Below, in pieces: positions 10,118-24,237 of a stretch of DNA of 64,000 bases; the stretch's first letter is position 1, and the number at the start of each line of letters is the position of its first letter. The stretch comes from Teichococcus aestuarii. GTDB taxonomy: Bacteria > Pseudomonadota > Alphaproteobacteria > Acetobacterales > Acetobacteraceae. The stretch covers positions 124,001-188,000 of the forward strand of contig NZ_PDOA01000003.1 in the NCBI RefSeq assembly GCF_003116135.1, given 5' to 3'. The translations under genes and the position numbers were made by a program. The notes below the pieces were generated by a model, which saw nothing but the letters and a program-made list of their open reading frames with translations, searched no databases and was not told the DNA's origin.

Positions 10118-11553
10118 TGCGCGCCCTGCCGCTGAATATCGGTCCCATCCACTTCGTCGGCATCGGCGGCATCGGCATGTCGGGCATCGCCGAGGTGCTG
10201 CACAATCTCGGCTACACGGTGCAGGGCAGCGACATCGCCGAGGGCTACAATGTCGAGCGCCTGCGCGCCGCCGGCATCGCCGTCACCGTGGGGCACGATG
10301 CCGCCAATCTCGGCAGCGCGCAGGTCGTCGTCATCTCGACGGCGGTGAAGCGCGACAACCCCGAGGTGGTGGCCGCCCGCCAGCGCCTCATCCCCGTGGT
10401 GCGCCGCGCCGAGATGCTGGCCGAGCTGATGCGGCTGAAATGGGGCATCGCCATCGGCGGCACCCATGGCAAGACCACCACCACCTCGCTCGTCGCCACG
10501 GTGCTGGAGGCCGCCAAGCTCGACCCCACCGTGATCAATGGCGGCATCATCAACGCCTACGGCACCAACACCCGCCTCGGCGAGGGCGACTGGATGGTGG
10601 TGGAGGCGGATGAGAGCGACGGCTCCTTCCTGCGCCTGCCCGCCGTCGCCGCCGTTGTCACCAACATGGATGCGGAGCACCTGGACCACTGGGGCACCGA
10701 AGAGGCGATGAAGCAGGGCTATGCCCAGTTCGTCGGCAACATCCCCTTCTACGGCTTCGCCGTGCTCTGCGCCGACCACCCCAACGTGCAGGCGATGATC
10801 CCGCATATCGACCGCCGCCTGATCACCTACGGCTTCTCGCCGCAGGCCGATGTGCGCGCCGAGCGGCTGATCACCGACCGCATGGGCGCCACCTTCGAGG
10901 TGATCGTGCAGGACCGCGCCACCGGCCGCAGCCGCAGCCTGAAGCCGATGCGCCTGCCGATGCTCGGCCAGCACAACGTGCAGAACGCGCTGGCCGCCAT
11001 CGCCGTCGGCATCGAGATGGACATCGACGAGGGCACCATCCGCTCGGCGCTGGCCGGCTTCAAGGGCGTCAAGCGCCGCTTCACCCGCGTGGGCGAGACC
11101 AACGGCATCCAGGTGATCGACGATTACGGCCACCATCCGGTGGAGATCGCCGCCGTGCTGAAGGCGGCGCGGCAGGCCGGCGCGCGCGATGTCATCGCCG
11201 TGGTGCAGCCGCACCGCTACTCGCGCCTGAAGCAGCTCTTCGAGGAGTTCTGCCAGTGCATGAACGACGCCGGCACCGTGATCGTGGCCGATGTCTATGC
11301 CGCCGGCGAGCAGCCCATCCCCGGCGCCGACCGTGACTCGCTGGTCGATGGCCTGCGCGCGCATGGCCACCGCAGCGTGGTGCCGCTGCCCGGGCCGGAC
11401 AGCCTGCCGGAGATGATCAACGCCATCGCCAAGCCGGGCGATTATGTCGTCTGCCTCGGCGCCGGCAACATCACCGCCTGGGCGCATGCGCTGCCGGAGA
11501 AGCTGGCCGAGTTGCAGCCACGCGGACCGCGCATGGCCGGGGGGGTCCGGTGA
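10114..11553 (+). CDS. murC: UDP-MurNAc:L-alanine ligase MurC
   Basis: First Mur ligase of the cytoplasmic pathway. The 479-residue protein starts with a UDP-binding glycine loop (GIGGIGMSG) near residue 15 and has the ATP loop GGTHGKTT at 115-122, with the histidine that typifies MurC and Mpl. The DDYGHHP motif of the C-terminal domain is clear. Mpl is the alternative, but the cluster position supports MurC. ATGA overlaps occur at both ends. Confidence 0.96.
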   Translation: MMRALPLNIGPIHFVGIGGIGMSGIAEVLHNLGYTVQGSDIAEGYNVERLRAAGIAVTVGHDAANLGSAQVVVISTAVKRDNPEVVAARQRLIPVVRRAEMLAELMRLKWGIAIGGTHGKTTTTSLVATVLEAAKLDPTVINGGIINAYGTNTRLGEGDWMVVEADESDGSFLRLPAVAAVVTNMDAEHLDHWGTEEAMKQGYAQFVGNIPFYGFAVLCADHPNVQAMIPHIDRRLITYGFSPQADVRAERLITDRMGATFEVIVQDRATGRSRSLKPMRLPMLGQHNVQNALAAIAVGIEMDIDEGTIRSALAGFKGVKRRFTRVGETNGIQVIDDYGHHPVEIAAVLKAARQAGARDVIAVVQPHRYSRLKQLFEEFCQCMNDAGTVIVADVYAAGEQPIPGADRDSLVDGLRAHGHRSVVPLPGPDSLPEMINAIAKPGDYVVCLGAGNITAWAHALPEKLAELQPRGPRMAGGVR

Positions 11554-12464
11554 GCCGCGCCATGCCGGACAGCGCCACCCTCGCCCTGCCGCCGCTGCGC
11601 GGCCGCGTCCAGGCGGAGGCGCCGCTGGCGCCCTTCACCTGGTTCCGCGTCGGCGGGCCGGCGCAGTACCTCGTGCGCCCGGCGGATGTGGACGACCTGC
11701 TGCTGCTGCTGCGCGACCGGCCCGCGCACCTGCCGCTGACGGTGATCGGCGCCGCCTCCAACCTGCTGGTGCGCAATGGCGGTCTGCGCGGCATCGTCCT
11801 CAAGCTGGCGCGCGGCTTCTCCGACATCGTGGTGGAGGCCGACGGCATCGTCGCCGGCGCCGCCGCGCTCGACATGACGGTGGCCGAGCATGCCGCCGCC
11901 GCCGGCCTCGGCGGGCTGGAATTCCTCAGCGGCATCCCCGGCGCCATCGGCGGCGCGGTGGCGATGAATGCCGGCGCCTACGGCGCGGAAGTGAAGGACG
12001 TGCTGGACTGGGCCGAGGTGGCGACGCCCGCCGGGCTGCTGCGCCTCTCCGCCGCCGAGCTGGGCTTCGCCTATCGCCGCTCCGCCCTGCCCGAGGGCGG
12101 CGTGGTGGTGCGCGCGCGCTTCCGCGCCGTGCCGGGCGACGTGGCCACGATCGCCGCGCGGATGCAGGCCATCCGCACGGCGCGCGAGGAGAGCCAGCCC
12201 GTGCGCGCCCGCACCGGCGGCTCCACCTTCAAGAATCCCGAGGGCCACAAGGCCTGGGCGCTGATCGACGCCGCCGGCTGCCGCGGCCTGCGACAGGGCG
12301 GCGCGCAGGTGTCGGAGAAGCACTGCAACTTCCTCCTCAACCTCGGCGCCGCCACGGCGGCCGACCTCGAGGGGCTGGGCGAGACGGTGCGGGCGCGCGT
12401 CGCCGCGCAGTCCGGCGTCACGCTGGAGTGGGAAATCAAGCGCATCGGGGAACCCGCCGCATGA
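11550..12464 (+). CDS. murB: UDP-N-acetylenolpyruvoylglucosamine reductase MurB
   Basis: FAD enzyme that reduces enolpyruvyl-UDP-GlcNAc to UDP-MurNAc with NADPH. The 304 residues contain the FAD-binding [12 protein letters not shown] stretch, the [18 protein letters not shown] loop and [10 protein letters not shown], whose serine is the family's proton donor. It lacks the extra Tyr-loop insertion of enterobacterial enzymes, so it is the short type. The stop overlaps the ddl start (ATGA). Confidence 0.96.
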   Translation: MSRAMPDSATLALPPLRGRVQAEAPLAPFTWFRVGGPAQYLVRPADVDDLLLLLRDRPAHLPLTVIGAASNLLVRNGGLRGIVLKLARGFSDIVVEADGIVAGAAALDMTVAEHAAAAGLGGLEFLSGIPGAIGGAVAMNAGAYGAEVKDVLDWAEVATPAGLLRLSAAELGFAYRRSALPEGGVVVRARFRAVPGDVATIAARMQAIRTAREESQPVRARTGGSTFKNPEGHKAWALIDAAGCRGLRQGGAQVSEKHCNFLLNLGAATAADLEGLGETVRARVAAQSGVTLEWEIKRIGEPAA

Positions 12465-13372
12465 GCCATGTCGCTGTCCTGTTCGGTGGCATCTCCACCG
12501 AGCGCGAGGTTTCGCTCTCTACGGGACGGCAGGTCATCGCCGCGCTGCGCGAGGCGGGGCACGAGGTCACGCCCGTCGAGGTGACGGGCGACCTCGCCAC
12601 GCTCATCGCCACGCTGCAGCGGGCGAAGCCGGATGCGGTGTTCAACGCGCTGCATGGCCGCTTCGGCGAGGATGGCTGCGTGCAGGGCGTGCTGGACTGG
12701 CTCGGCATTCCCTACACCCATTCCGGCGTGCGCGCCTCCTCGGTGGCGATGGACAAGTCCGCCGCCAAGGCGGTGTTCGCCGCGCACGGCCTGCCGCTGG
12801 CCGAGCACCGCGTGGTGACGCCCGAGGAGCTGGCGGCCGAAGACCCGCTCGACCGCCCCTATGTCGTGAAGCCGGTGAACGAGGGCTCCTCCGTCGGCGT
12901 CGAGATCCTGAAGGATGGCGACAACCGCCGCGCCGAGATCGCCCGCGGCTGGCGCTTCGGCCGGCAGATCATGGCCGAGGAATACATCGCCGGGCGCGAG
13001 CTGACCGTGGCGGTGATGGGCGACCGCCCGCTCGCCGTCACCGAGATCGGCACCGGCCACGTGTTCTACGACTACGACGCGAAGTATGCCGATGGCGGCA
13101 GCCGCCACACCATCCCCGCCGCCATCCCGGACGCGGTGGCGCAGGCGGCGATGGATGCGGCGCTGCGCGCGCACCAGGCGCTGGGCTGCCGCGGCGTCAG
13201 CCGCTCCGACTTCCGCTACGACGACGCGACCGGCCGCCTCGCCCTGCTGGAGGTGAACACCCAGCCGGGCATGACGCCGACCAGCCTTGTGCCGGAGCAG
13301 GCGGCCTATCGCGGCATCAGCTTCCCCGAGCTCTGCACCTGGCTGGTGCAGGAGGCACGCCATGGCCCGTAG
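12461..13372 (+). CDS. ddl: D-alanine:D-alanine ligase Ddl
   Basis: ATP-grasp ligase that forms the D-Ala-D-Ala dipeptide used by MurF. The start at 12461 gives 303 residues, the normal length for short DdlB-type enzymes. The N-terminus has the family's [17 protein letters not shown] motif, followed by HGRFGEDG and the ATP-grasp Lys and Glu stretches ([27 protein letters not shown]). The C-terminal [11 protein letters not shown] holds the metal ligands. The frame stays open upstream through murB, which is an artefact of the high GC content. Confidence 0.96.
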   Translation: MSHVAVLFGGISTEREVSLSTGRQVIAALREAGHEVTPVEVTGDLATLIATLQRAKPDAVFNALHGRFGEDGCVQGVLDWLGIPYTHSGVRASSVAMDKSAAKAVFAAHGLPLAEHRVVTPEELAAEDPLDRPYVVKPVNEGSSVGVEILKDGDNRRAEIARGWRFGRQIMAEEYIAGRELTVAVMGDRPLAVTEIGTGHVFYDYDAKYADGGSRHTIPAAIPDAVAQAAMDAALRAHQALGCRGVSRSDFRYDDATGRLALLEVNTQPGMTPTSLVPEQAAYRGISFPELCTWLVQEARHGP

Positions 13373-14276
13373 TCCCGCCCGCCTCCGCGCGGAGGACCGC
13401 ACCCGTCTCTCCAGCGATGGCGGGCGCCCCAGCATGGCGGCGCCGCAGCGGCCGAGCGGCCTGCGCCTCTGGCTGCGCCGCCGCCGCGGGCTGCTGCGCC
13501 CGGCGCTCTACGCGCTGCTCGGCCTCGGCCTCGTTGGCGCCGGCGCGGTGACGGTGTCGGCGCTGGACCCGGCGGGCCGCTTTGCCTGGCTTGGCGAGAA
13601 CATGGCCGAGGTCGCCGGCGCCGCCGGGCTGACGGTGAACGAGATCGTCGTGCGCGGGCAGCAGAACACGCCGCGCGAGCTGATCCGCGCCGCCATCGGC
13701 GTCGGCCGCGGCGACCCGCTGCTGGCCTTCTCGCCGACCCAGGCCAAGGCGCGGCTGGAGAGCATCGCCTGGATTGAGCAGGCCGAGGTGCAGCGCCATC
13801 TCTCGGGCAACATCCTGATCGAGATCCATGAGCGGAAGCCCTTCGCCATCTGGCAGCGCCAGGGCGAGTTCGCGGTGGTGGACCGCGACGGCCGCGTCGT
13901 CTCGGCCGACACGCTGGATGCCTTCGGGCCCTTGCCGCTGCTGGTGGGCGATGGCGCGCACAAGCTCGGCGCCACGCTGTATGACGCGCTCTCGCGCGAG
14001 CCCGAGGTGCGCCGCCGCGTGCAGGCGCTGGTGCTGGTGAACGAGCGCCGCTGGAACCTGCGCCTGCACAATGGCACCGACGTTCTGCTGCCCGAGGCGC
14101 ACGAGGCGGCGGCGGTGCAGCGGCTGGGTGAATTGCAGCGCAGCAGCGCGCTGCTGGACCGCCCGCTGGTGGCGATCGACCTGCGCCTGCCGGACCGGCT
14201 GGTGGTGCGGCAGAACCCGGCGCCGGAGCCGATCGCGGAGCCGCCGAAACGCCGCGGCGGGAGCAGCCGCGGATGA
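13362..14276 (+). CDS. ftsQ: Cell division protein FtsQ
   Basis: Bitopic divisome protein that links FtsK to FtsL/B and FtsW/I. The chosen ATG at 13362 overlaps the ddl end by 11 bases and gives 304 residues; an earlier in-frame start would lie deep inside ddl. An Arg-rich cytoplasmic head of about 45 residues is followed by a membrane helix near residues 47-67, a POTRA domain starting around residue 85 ([13 protein letters not shown]), and the FtsQ beta domain. Identity rests on these features and on position between ddl and ftsA. Confidence 0.93.
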   Translation: MARSPARLRAEDRTRLSSDGGRPSMAAPQRPSGLRLWLRRRRGLLRPALYALLGLGLVGAGAVTVSALDPAGRFAWLGENMAEVAGAAGLTVNEIVVRGQQNTPRELIRAAIGVGRGDPLLAFSPTQAKARLESIAWIEQAEVQRHLSGNILIEIHERKPFAIWQRQGEFAVVDRDGRVVSADTLDAFGPLPLLVGDGAHKLGATLYDALSREPEVRRRVQALVLVNERRWNLRLHNGTDVLLPEAHEAAAVQRLGELQRSSALLDRPLVAIDLRLPDRLVVRQNPAPEPIAEPPKRRGGSSRG

Positions 14277-15574
14277 GGAACCCGCCTCGCATCGCCACCG
14301 CCGAGCCGCCGCCCGGGGCCCCCGCAGCACCGCGCCGCCGGCGCGCGCGCAGCGGCCCCTTCGGCGTGCTCGACATCGGCACCACCAAGATCGTCTGCCT
14401 GATCGCGCGCGTGGAGAATGACGGGCAGGCGCGCATCCTCGGCTGCGGCTGGCAGCGCGCGCGCGGCATCAAGGGCGGCAACATCGTCGATCTGCACGAG
14501 GCCGAGCAGTGCATCCGCGCCGCCGTGGCGCAGGCGGAGGATGCCGCGGAGGTCAAGCTGGCCGGCGCCATCGTCAACCTCTCCTGCGGCCAGCCCGGCT
14601 CACGTTTGATGAATATTCAGTGGCCGATCGGCGGCCGCGCCGTGGTCGATGCGGACCTGCGCGCCGTGCTCGGCGAGGGCCGCCGCCGCGCCGTCGATGA
14701 CGGGCGCGAGACGGTGCATGCCGCGGCGCTCGGCTTCACCATCGATGCCACGTCCGGCGTCGAGGATCCGCGCAACATGGTGTGCGAGGCGCTGGTGGCG
14801 CAGATGCACCTCGTCGATGCCGCTTCCGCCTCGCTGCGCAACCTCGGCGTATGCCTGCATGGCTGTGACCTGGAGGTGGAGGAGCTGGTCTCGGCGCCCT
14901 ACGCCTCCGCCCTCTCCGTGCTGGTTGAGGATGAGCGGCAGTTGGGCGCCACGGTGGTGGACATGGGCGGCGGCACCACCAGCATCGCCGTCTATGGCGA
15001 GGGGCATCTGCTGCACACCGCGCAGATTCCCGTCGGCGGCTGGCAGGTGACCAACGACCTCGCCCGTGGCCTGGCCACGCCGATCGCGCATGCGGAACGG
15101 ATCAAGATTCTCGACGGCAGCGCGCTGAATGGCGGCGACGATGCGAAGACCATGGTGAACGTGCCGCAGGTCGGCGAGGACGACGATCATCTCGTCAGCA
15201 TCCCGCGCGCCAGCATCGTCAACATCATCAGGCCGCGAATCGAGGAGACGCTGGAGCTGGTGCGGGACCGGCTGAACGCCGCCGCGCTCGGCCGCGATGC
15301 AGGTTCGCGCGTTGTACTCACCGGCGGTGCGAGTCAGCTCGTGGGACTCCGCGAACTGGCCGCACAAATTCTCGACCGTCCCGTGCGCCTCGGACGCCCC
15401 GCGATGGTGCGCGGCTTGCCAGAAACCGCGCAAGGTCCCGATTTTGCGACAACGCTGGGACTTGTCGCATGGGGCACGGGCGAAGGCCGCCCGCTGCTCG
15501 ATATTGATCCTGGCCCGGAGCGCGGAAACGGCAAATTTGCCCGCTTCGTCAACTGGCTTCGCGACCGCGTCTGA
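14273..15574 (+). CDS. ftsA: Cell division protein FtsA
   Basis: Actin-fold ATPase that tethers FtsZ to the membrane and recruits later divisome proteins. The 433-residue protein has the phosphate-1 loop [15 protein letters not shown] near residue 33, the phosphate-2 stretch [14 protein letters not shown] and the adenosine motif VLTGGASQL. The C-terminus ends in a short basic, amphipathic stretch ([13 protein letters not shown]) that matches the membrane-targeting helix. The first 30 residues are Pro/Arg-rich. It overlaps ftsQ by ATGA. Confidence 0.96.
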   Translation: MRNPPRIATAEPPPGAPAAPRRRRARSGPFGVLDIGTTKIVCLIARVENDGQARILGCGWQRARGIKGGNIVDLHEAEQCIRAAVAQAEDAAEVKLAGAIVNLSCGQPGSRLMNIQWPIGGRAVVDADLRAVLGEGRRRAVDDGRETVHAAALGFTIDATSGVEDPRNMVCEALVAQMHLVDAASASLRNLGVCLHGCDLEVEELVSAPYASALSVLVEDERQLGATVVDMGGGTTSIAVYGEGHLLHTAQIPVGGWQVTNDLARGLATPIAHAERIKILDGSALNGGDDAKTMVNVPQVGEDDDHLVSIPRASIVNIIRPRIEETLELVRDRLNAAALGRDAGSRVVLTGGASQLVGLRELAAQILDRPVRLGRPAMVRGLPETAQGPDFATTLGLVAWGTGEGRPLLDIDPGPERGNGKFARFVNWLRDRV

Positions 15575-15632
15575 TGCAATCTGCCACCCGACCGCCACGC
15601 CCAACGCCCGCTACCCGAGGAGACACGCTGCA

Positions 15633-17237
15633 ATGACGCTGAACCTGACGATCCCGCGCCAGCAGCACACTGATTTCAGCCCGCGCATCACCGTCGTCGG
15701 TGTCGGCGGCGCGGGCTGCAACGCGGTGAACAACATGATCGCCATGGGCCTCGACGGGGTCGAGTTCCTGGTGGCCAACACCGATGCCCAGGCGCTGGTG
15801 CACAGCCGCGCGGAACGCCGCGTGCAGCTCGGCCCGCACCTGACGCAGGGCCTCGGCGCCGGCGCCAAGCCCGAGATCGGCCGCGCCGCCGCCGAGGAGG
15901 CGACGGAGGAGCTGGCCCGCCACCTCGAGGGCATGCACATGGTCTTCATCACCGCCGGCATGGGCGGTGGCACGGGCACGGGCGCGGCGCCGGTCATCGC
16001 GCGCATGGCGCGCGAGCGCGGCATCCTGACGGTCGGCGTCGTCACCCGCCCGTTCGACTTCGAGGGGCCGAAGCGGCGGCGGGCGGCCGAGGCGGGGCTC
16101 GAGGATCTGCAGTCCTATGTCGATACGCTGATCGTCATTCCGAACCAGAATCTCTTCCGCAAGGCGAATGAGCGCACCACCTTCGCCGAAGCCTTCAAGA
16201 TGGCGGACGACGTGCTGCACATGGGCGTGCGCGGCGTCACCGACCTGATGGTCAATCCGGGCCTGGTCAACCTCGACTTCGCCGACATCCGCACCGTCAT
16301 GGCCGAGATGGGCAAGGCGATGATGGGCACGGGCGAGGCCGAGGGCGAGGACCGCGCGGTGAAGGCGGCCGAGGCCGCGATCAACAACCCGCTGCTCGAG
16401 GACACCTCGATGCTCGGCGCCAAGGGTGTGCTGATCAACATCACCGGCGGCTACGACATGACGCTGTTCGAGGTCGACGAGGCCGCGAACCGCATCCGCC
16501 GCGAGGTGGATGAGGAAGCGAACATCATCTTCGGCTCCTCGGTCGACGAGGACATGAACGGCCGGCTGCGCGTCTCGGTTGTCGCCACCGGCATCGACGC
16601 CATCCAGGAGCACAGCGCGGAGCGGCCGAAGCTGGTCGCCGTCGGCGGCGCGGCACCGACGCAGGCGGTGGCCACCGCGCCGGTCCCCCCCGCCATTCCG
16701 CGCGGCGTGCCGGGCGCGCCGGCGATGCAGCGCCCGGTGATGCCGCAGCCCGCCTCGCCGGTGCGCGTGGGCCCGGCCGGCCCTGCCGGCGCGCCGCGCC
16801 GCCCGGCCGGCATGGCGCCCGCCATGGTCACCGGCGCCGCCACGGCGCAGCAACTGGCGCCCGCCCCGCAGCCGGTGGCCTACGAGGCCGCGCCGGAGGC
16901 GCCCTCGCCCGAGGACATGCCGGCCCCGCTGGCGCAGCACCCGGATGCCGCGGCGCGCCAGGCCGCGGCGCCGCGCCCGATGGCGCCGCCGCCGGTCTCT
17001 GCGCCCCCGGCCAGCGGCGGCGGCTTCAACCTGTTCCGCCGCGCCACCGGCCTGATGCGCCGCAACCTCTCGGCCGAGGGCGACGCCGCGCCGGCCCCCG
17101 CTCCGCGCCCCGTGGCCGCGGCCCCGGCGCAGCCTGCCGCGTCGCGCCCGGCTGCGGCACCCGCCCCGCAGCCGGCGCCGCAGGGCGAGGAGATGGGCCT
17201 CGACATCCCGACCTTCCTGCGCCGCCAGAACAACTGA
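15633..17237 (+). CDS. ftsZ: Cell division protein FtsZ with long disordered linker
   Basis: Tubulin-like GTPase that forms the Z ring. The ATG at 15633 is preceded by an AGGAGA ribosome binding site at 15617-15622; the upstream open frame overlaps ftsA and is ignored. The GTPase domain covers about residues 15-320, with the GGGTGTG loop at 111-117. A Pro/Ala/Gln-rich linker of roughly 190 residues follows. The C-terminal conserved peptide (DIPTFLRRQ), which binds FtsA, is intact at the very end. The total of 534 residues is long for the family, as in other alphaproteobacteria. It is the last gene before a strong terminator. Confidence 0.97.
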   Translation: MTLNLTIPRQQHTDFSPRITVVGVGGAGCNAVNNMIAMGLDGVEFLVANTDAQALVHSRAERRVQLGPHLTQGLGAGAKPEIGRAAAEEATEELARHLEGMHMVFITAGMGGGTGTGAAPVIARMARERGILTVGVVTRPFDFEGPKRRRAAEAGLEDLQSYVDTLIVIPNQNLFRKANERTTFAEAFKMADDVLHMGVRGVTDLMVNPGLVNLDFADIRTVMAEMGKAMMGTGEAEGEDRAVKAAEAAINNPLLEDTSMLGAKGVLINITGGYDMTLFEVDEAANRIRREVDEEANIIFGSSVDEDMNGRLRVSVVATGIDAIQEHSAERPKLVAVGGAAPTQAVATAPVPPAIPRGVPGAPAMQRPVMPQPASPVRVGPAGPAGAPRRPAGMAPAMVTGAATAQQLAPAPQPVAYEAAPEAPSPEDMPAPLAQHPDAAARQAAAPRPMAPPPVSAPPASGGGFNLFRRATGLMRRNLSAEGDAAPAPAPRPVAAAPAQPAASRPAAAPAPQPAPQGEEMGLDIPTFLRRQNN

Positions 17238-17263
17238 ACGCCGGACGAGCCCGGTAACGAACC

Positions 17264-17293
17264 AGCCCCGCAACGCAGGTTGCGGGGCTTTTT
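17264..17293 (+). terminator. Rho-independent terminator after ftsZ
   Basis: A perfect 11-bp stem (17264-17274 with 17279-17289) encloses the loop GCAG and is followed by five T. It lies 27 bases after the ftsZ stop and closes the dcw operon, so lpxC probably has its own promoter in 17294-17456. Confidence 0.93.
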
Positions 17294-17456
17294 GCTTCGC
17301 ACCAACCGTTTCAGATCAGAGGCTTACCTGCCTAAGCTAACCTGAAATAAACGGAAACAAGCGTTGACTCGCGATGCCCCGCCGCAAATGCCATGTAACG
17401 GTCAGGCGGAACGGCCGCAGGGCCGCCTCCCGCCGATCCAGGAATGGCCAGGGGCA

Positions 17457-18422
17457 ATGATGGACGGTTTCCTCGCAGTGGGCATGGAACGACGCAGGAC
17501 GCTGAAGGCGCCCATCGGGTGCGTCGGCATCGGCCTGCACTCGGGCCGCCGCGCCGCGCTGACCCTGCGCCCCGCGCCCATCGGCACCGGCATCGTCTTC
17601 CGCCGCACCGATCTCGGCCTCGACATCCCCGCGCGCTACGACCTGGTGTTCGACACCCGCCTGTGCACGGCCATTGCCCTGCCCGGCCAGCCGCAGGCGC
17701 GACTCGGCACCATCGAGCACGTGATGGCCGCGCTGGCGGCCAGCGGCATCGACGACGTGGTGGTCGAGGTGGATGGCCCCGAGGTGCCGATCCTCGACGG
17801 CTCCGCCTCTCCCTTCCTGTTCCTCATCGACTGCGCCGGCATCGCCACCAGCGCCATGCCGCGCAGCACGATCGAGGTGCTGAAGACGGTGCGCGTGCAG
17901 GATGGCGAAGGCCCGGGCGCCCCGTGGGTGGCGCTGCACCCCACCGCCACGCCGGGCTTCGAGGCATCGCTGGAGATCGACTTCCCCTCCACTGCGATTG
18001 GCCACCAGAGCCTTTCCCTGCGCGTGACGGAAGCCTCCTTCCGCGGCGTGCTGGCCGATGCCCGCACCTTCACCATGGCCGAGGACGTGGCGCGGCTGCG
18101 CGCCATGGGTCTGGCGCAGGGCGGCAGCCTGGCCAATGCCGTGGTGGTCGACGGCCCGCTGGTGCTGAACCCGGGCGGGCTGCGCCACGCTGATGAATGC
18201 GTGCGCCACAAGCTGCTCGACGTGGTGGGCGACCTCGCCCTGGCCGGCGCGCCGCTCTCGGCCCGCTTCAGCGGCAGCCGCTCCGGCCACGCGCTGAACA
18301 ACCGGCTGCTGCGCGCCCTGTTCGCCGATGCCAGCGCTTGGCGCTGGAAGGACGCGCCGCTGCTGCCCGCCACCGAGCCCGCAGCCACGCGCGTTCCGGA
18401 AGCCGAGCCGGTCGCCGCCTGA
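17457..18422 (+). CDS. lpxC: UDP-3-O-acyl-N-acetylglucosamine deacetylase LpxC
   Basis: Zinc enzyme for the committed step of lipid A synthesis. Two adjacent ATG codons (17457, 17460) follow an AGGGG site; the first gives 321 residues, near family length, while a start at 17364 would add an unrelated leader. The N-terminal TLKAPIGCVGIGLHSG motif is typical. Zinc-site residues are visible: H88 in EHVMAAL, H251 and D255 in HKLLD, and catalytic H278 in SGHALNN. Separated from ftsZ by a terminator. The 220-base gap before it has a TTGACT at 17364 but no convincing -10 box. Confidence 0.96.
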   Translation: MMDGFLAVGMERRRTLKAPIGCVGIGLHSGRRAALTLRPAPIGTGIVFRRTDLGLDIPARYDLVFDTRLCTAIALPGQPQARLGTIEHVMAALAASGIDDVVVEVDGPEVPILDGSASPFLFLIDCAGIATSAMPRSTIEVLKTVRVQDGEGPGAPWVALHPTATPGFEASLEIDFPSTAIGHQSLSLRVTEASFRGVLADARTFTMAEDVARLRAMGLAQGGSLANAVVVDGPLVLNPGGLRHADECVRHKLLDVVGDLALAGAPLSARFSGSRSGHALNNRLLRALFADASAWRWKDAPLLPATEPAATRVPEAEPVAA

Positions 18423-18477
18423 TCCGGCCAGAGGGCCCCTTCGTCTTGGCGGGGGCGCATGATATAGAGCGGACGCC

Positions 18478-19323
18478 ATGCGCACCCGTCTGAACCGGAC
18501 TCTCCGCCTCTCCCTGATCCTGGCCGCCCCGCTGCTGGCGGGCGCCTGCTCCCAGTGGGATGGCAAAGACACCTCCCTGCGCCCTCGTGCCCCGCTGGCC
18601 GAGCAGACGCCGGAGTCCCTGTATGCCGCCGGCATCGAATCGCTGCGCCAGGAACGATACGTCCAGGCCATCGAATATTTCGATACGGTGGAGCGGGAGC
18701 ATCCCTACTCGACCTGGGCCACCAGCGCGAAGCTGATGTCGGCCTATTCCGACTACATGCGAAACCGCTACACCGAGGCGATCGGCGCGCTGGACCGCTT
18801 CATCCAGCTCCACCCCGCGCACCGCGACATCGCCTATGCCTACTATCTGCGCGCGCTCTCCTACTATGAGCAGATCGTCGATGCCGAGCGCGACCAGCGT
18901 GGCACCGAGATCGCCATGGCGCGGCTCCAGGAAGTGATCAACCGCTTCCCCGAAAGCTCCTATGCCCGCGATGCGCGGCTGAAGATGGACCTCGCCCGCG
19001 ACCATCTCGCCGGGCGGGAGATGAACATCGGCCGCTTCTACCAGTCCCGGGGGCTGTATTCCGCCGCCATCGGCCGCTTCCGGCGCGTGGTGGAGGAGTT
19101 CCAGACCACCAACCACACGCCCGAGGCGCTGCACCGCCTGACCGAGATCTATCTCGCCCTCGGCCTCACCGAGGAGGCGCGGCGGACCGCCAGCGTGCTC
19201 GGCCACAACTACCCCGGCAACCCGTGGTACCAGGATTCCTACGCCCTGCTGGTGGATGGCGCGCAACCGGCGGCGCAGGACCGGCCGGGCATCCTCCGCC
19301 GCGCCTGGAACTCGGTGTTCTGA
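18478..19323 (+). CDS. bamD: Outer membrane assembly lipoprotein BamD
   Basis: Lipoprotein subunit of the BAM complex that inserts beta-barrel proteins. The 281-residue precursor has a signal peptide ending in the lipobox LAGAC, with C24 as the lipidated residue. The mature part is made of TPR-like helical repeats (residues about 45-250), including the LYAAGIESLRQERYVQAIEYF repeat start and the YPYST-like HPYSTWATSAK stretch of the YfiO family. A TATAGA at 18463-18468 ends ten bases before the ATG, so a nearly leaderless transcript is possible. recN follows after 37 bases. Confidence 0.94.
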   Translation: MRTRLNRTLRLSLILAAPLLAGACSQWDGKDTSLRPRAPLAEQTPESLYAAGIESLRQERYVQAIEYFDTVEREHPYSTWATSAKLMSAYSDYMRNRYTEAIGALDRFIQLHPAHRDIAYAYYLRALSYYEQIVDAERDQRGTEIAMARLQEVINRFPESSYARDARLKMDLARDHLAGREMNIGRFYQSRGLYSAAIGRFRRVVEEFQTTNHTPEALHRLTEIYLALGLTEEARRTASVLGHNYPGNPWYQDSYALLVDGAQPAAQDRPGILRRAWNSVF

Positions 19324-19360
19324 GCCGGCGGGCCGGGAACGCCGCGGCCAAGGCCCCGCC

Positions 19361-23294
<3,934 letters not shown>

Positions 23295-23298
23295 GCAC

Positions 23299-23358
23299 AG
23301 GGGAGGCGCCGCCTCCCCTGACCCCTCCGCCGGGGAGACAGTGTCTCCCCGGACCCCG
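23299..23358 (-). repeat. Double-hairpin intergenic repeat, copy A
   Basis: Two short perfect hairpins lie side by side: a 10-bp stem with a 3-base loop (23330-23339 with 23343-23352) and a 9-bp stem with a 3-base loop (23299-23307 with 23311-23319). On the minus strand the element begins four bases after the hydrolase stop. It matches a second copy at 37678-37736 in order, stem lengths and loops, with compensated base changes. It has no T-run. Confidence 0.7.
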
Positions 23359-23361
23359 CCC

Positions 23362-24237
23362 TCAGTGGCGCAGGCTGAGGGCGCGCTCGCTCATGCGGGC
23401 CGCCAGCAGCTCCGCCAGCCCCTCGTGCAGCACGCCCAGCGGGTCGCGGCCCAGGCCCTGCGAGACGGAGGCACGGTGGCCGCCGCGGATGACCCGGTGG
23501 CGGGCACCGGGCAGCAGCGCCGAGGCCACGGAGACGAAGCCGTCATTCGGGCCGGCGCCGCGCCGCATCATGAAGCGGACCATCGGCAGGTAGCGGCGGT
23601 CCGGCCCCACCGCATCCCGCTCCAGGTAGCTGCCGACGCAGAGCACCGGCAGGCTGGCGGTGATCTCGGCCACCCGCGCGGCATGGGCCGCCATCCAGGC
23701 GGCGCGGCCCTCGGTGGAGAGGTCCGGCAGGCCGGCGCCGCCGCCCATGCGCAGCGCCCGCACCAGCGCCGCCAGGCCGCGGTGCAGGCGGGGTCGGGCC
23801 AGCAGCGCATCGGCCACCGGCGAGCCGTGGAAGGGCGCGTGCAGCGCCAGCAGCCCGGCGCAGCGCGCCGCCACGGCAGGCTCCAGCAGCGCCGCCAGCG
23901 CCTCCAGCCCGCCCTTGCTGTGCGCCACCAGCAGGCAGGGCTCCGGCTCGGCCAGGATGGCCTCGGCCAGCCGCGCGGCATTGGGCGCGATGGGCGCGGT
24001 GGTGGGCAGCTTCACCACGCGGGCGCGGGCGCCCTGCGCCAGCAGCCAGCGCAGCTGCGTGCCCATGTAGTCCATGCCGAGCGGCGCCAGCCGCGCCGCC
24101 CCCTCCCCCATCAGGCCATAGACCAGCAGCACGCGCTGCCCCGCCAGGAGGGGCAGCATCGGCTCGGCAAAGGGCGCGGCGGGGATGGGGCGGCGCAGCC
24201 GGGCGGTCAGAGCGGCGCGCAGGCCCACTGCAGCCAT
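23362..24237 (-). CDS. Alpha/beta-hydrolase, lipase-like
   Basis: Predicted serine hydrolase of unknown substrate. From the ATG at 24237 it has 291 residues. The LLVYGLMG stretch is the first strand and oxyanion region, and AHSKGG is a variant nucleophile elbow (G-x-S-x-G has His-Ser-Lys here with Ala before). A DRRYLPMV region and a late RGGHRASV stretch could hold the acid and histidine of the triad. It lacks a clear signal peptide. The start overlaps the pepP stop by 31 bases, so the two are probably co-transcribed. A start further inside (MLPLLAGQ) is possible. Confidence 0.75.
   Translation of the reverse strand: MAAVGLRAALTARLRRPIPAAPFAEPMLPLLAGQRVLLVYGLMGEGAARLAPLGMDYMGTQLRWLLAQGARARVVKLPTTAPIAPNAARLAEAILAEPEPCLLVAHSKGGLEALAALLEPAVAARCAGLLALHAPFHGSPVADALLARPRLHRGLAALVRALRMGGGAGLPDLSTEGRAAWMAAHAARVAEITASLPVLCVGSYLERDAVGPDRRYLPMVRFMMRRGAGPNDGFVSVASALLPGARHRVIRGGHRASVSQGLGRDPLGVLHEGLAELLAARMSERALSLRH

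Noticed and set aside
23596-23981. A second small minus-strand gene inside the hydrolase region
   Set aside because: It lies in another frame of the hydrolase and is Ala/Trp/Arg-rich without a motif.
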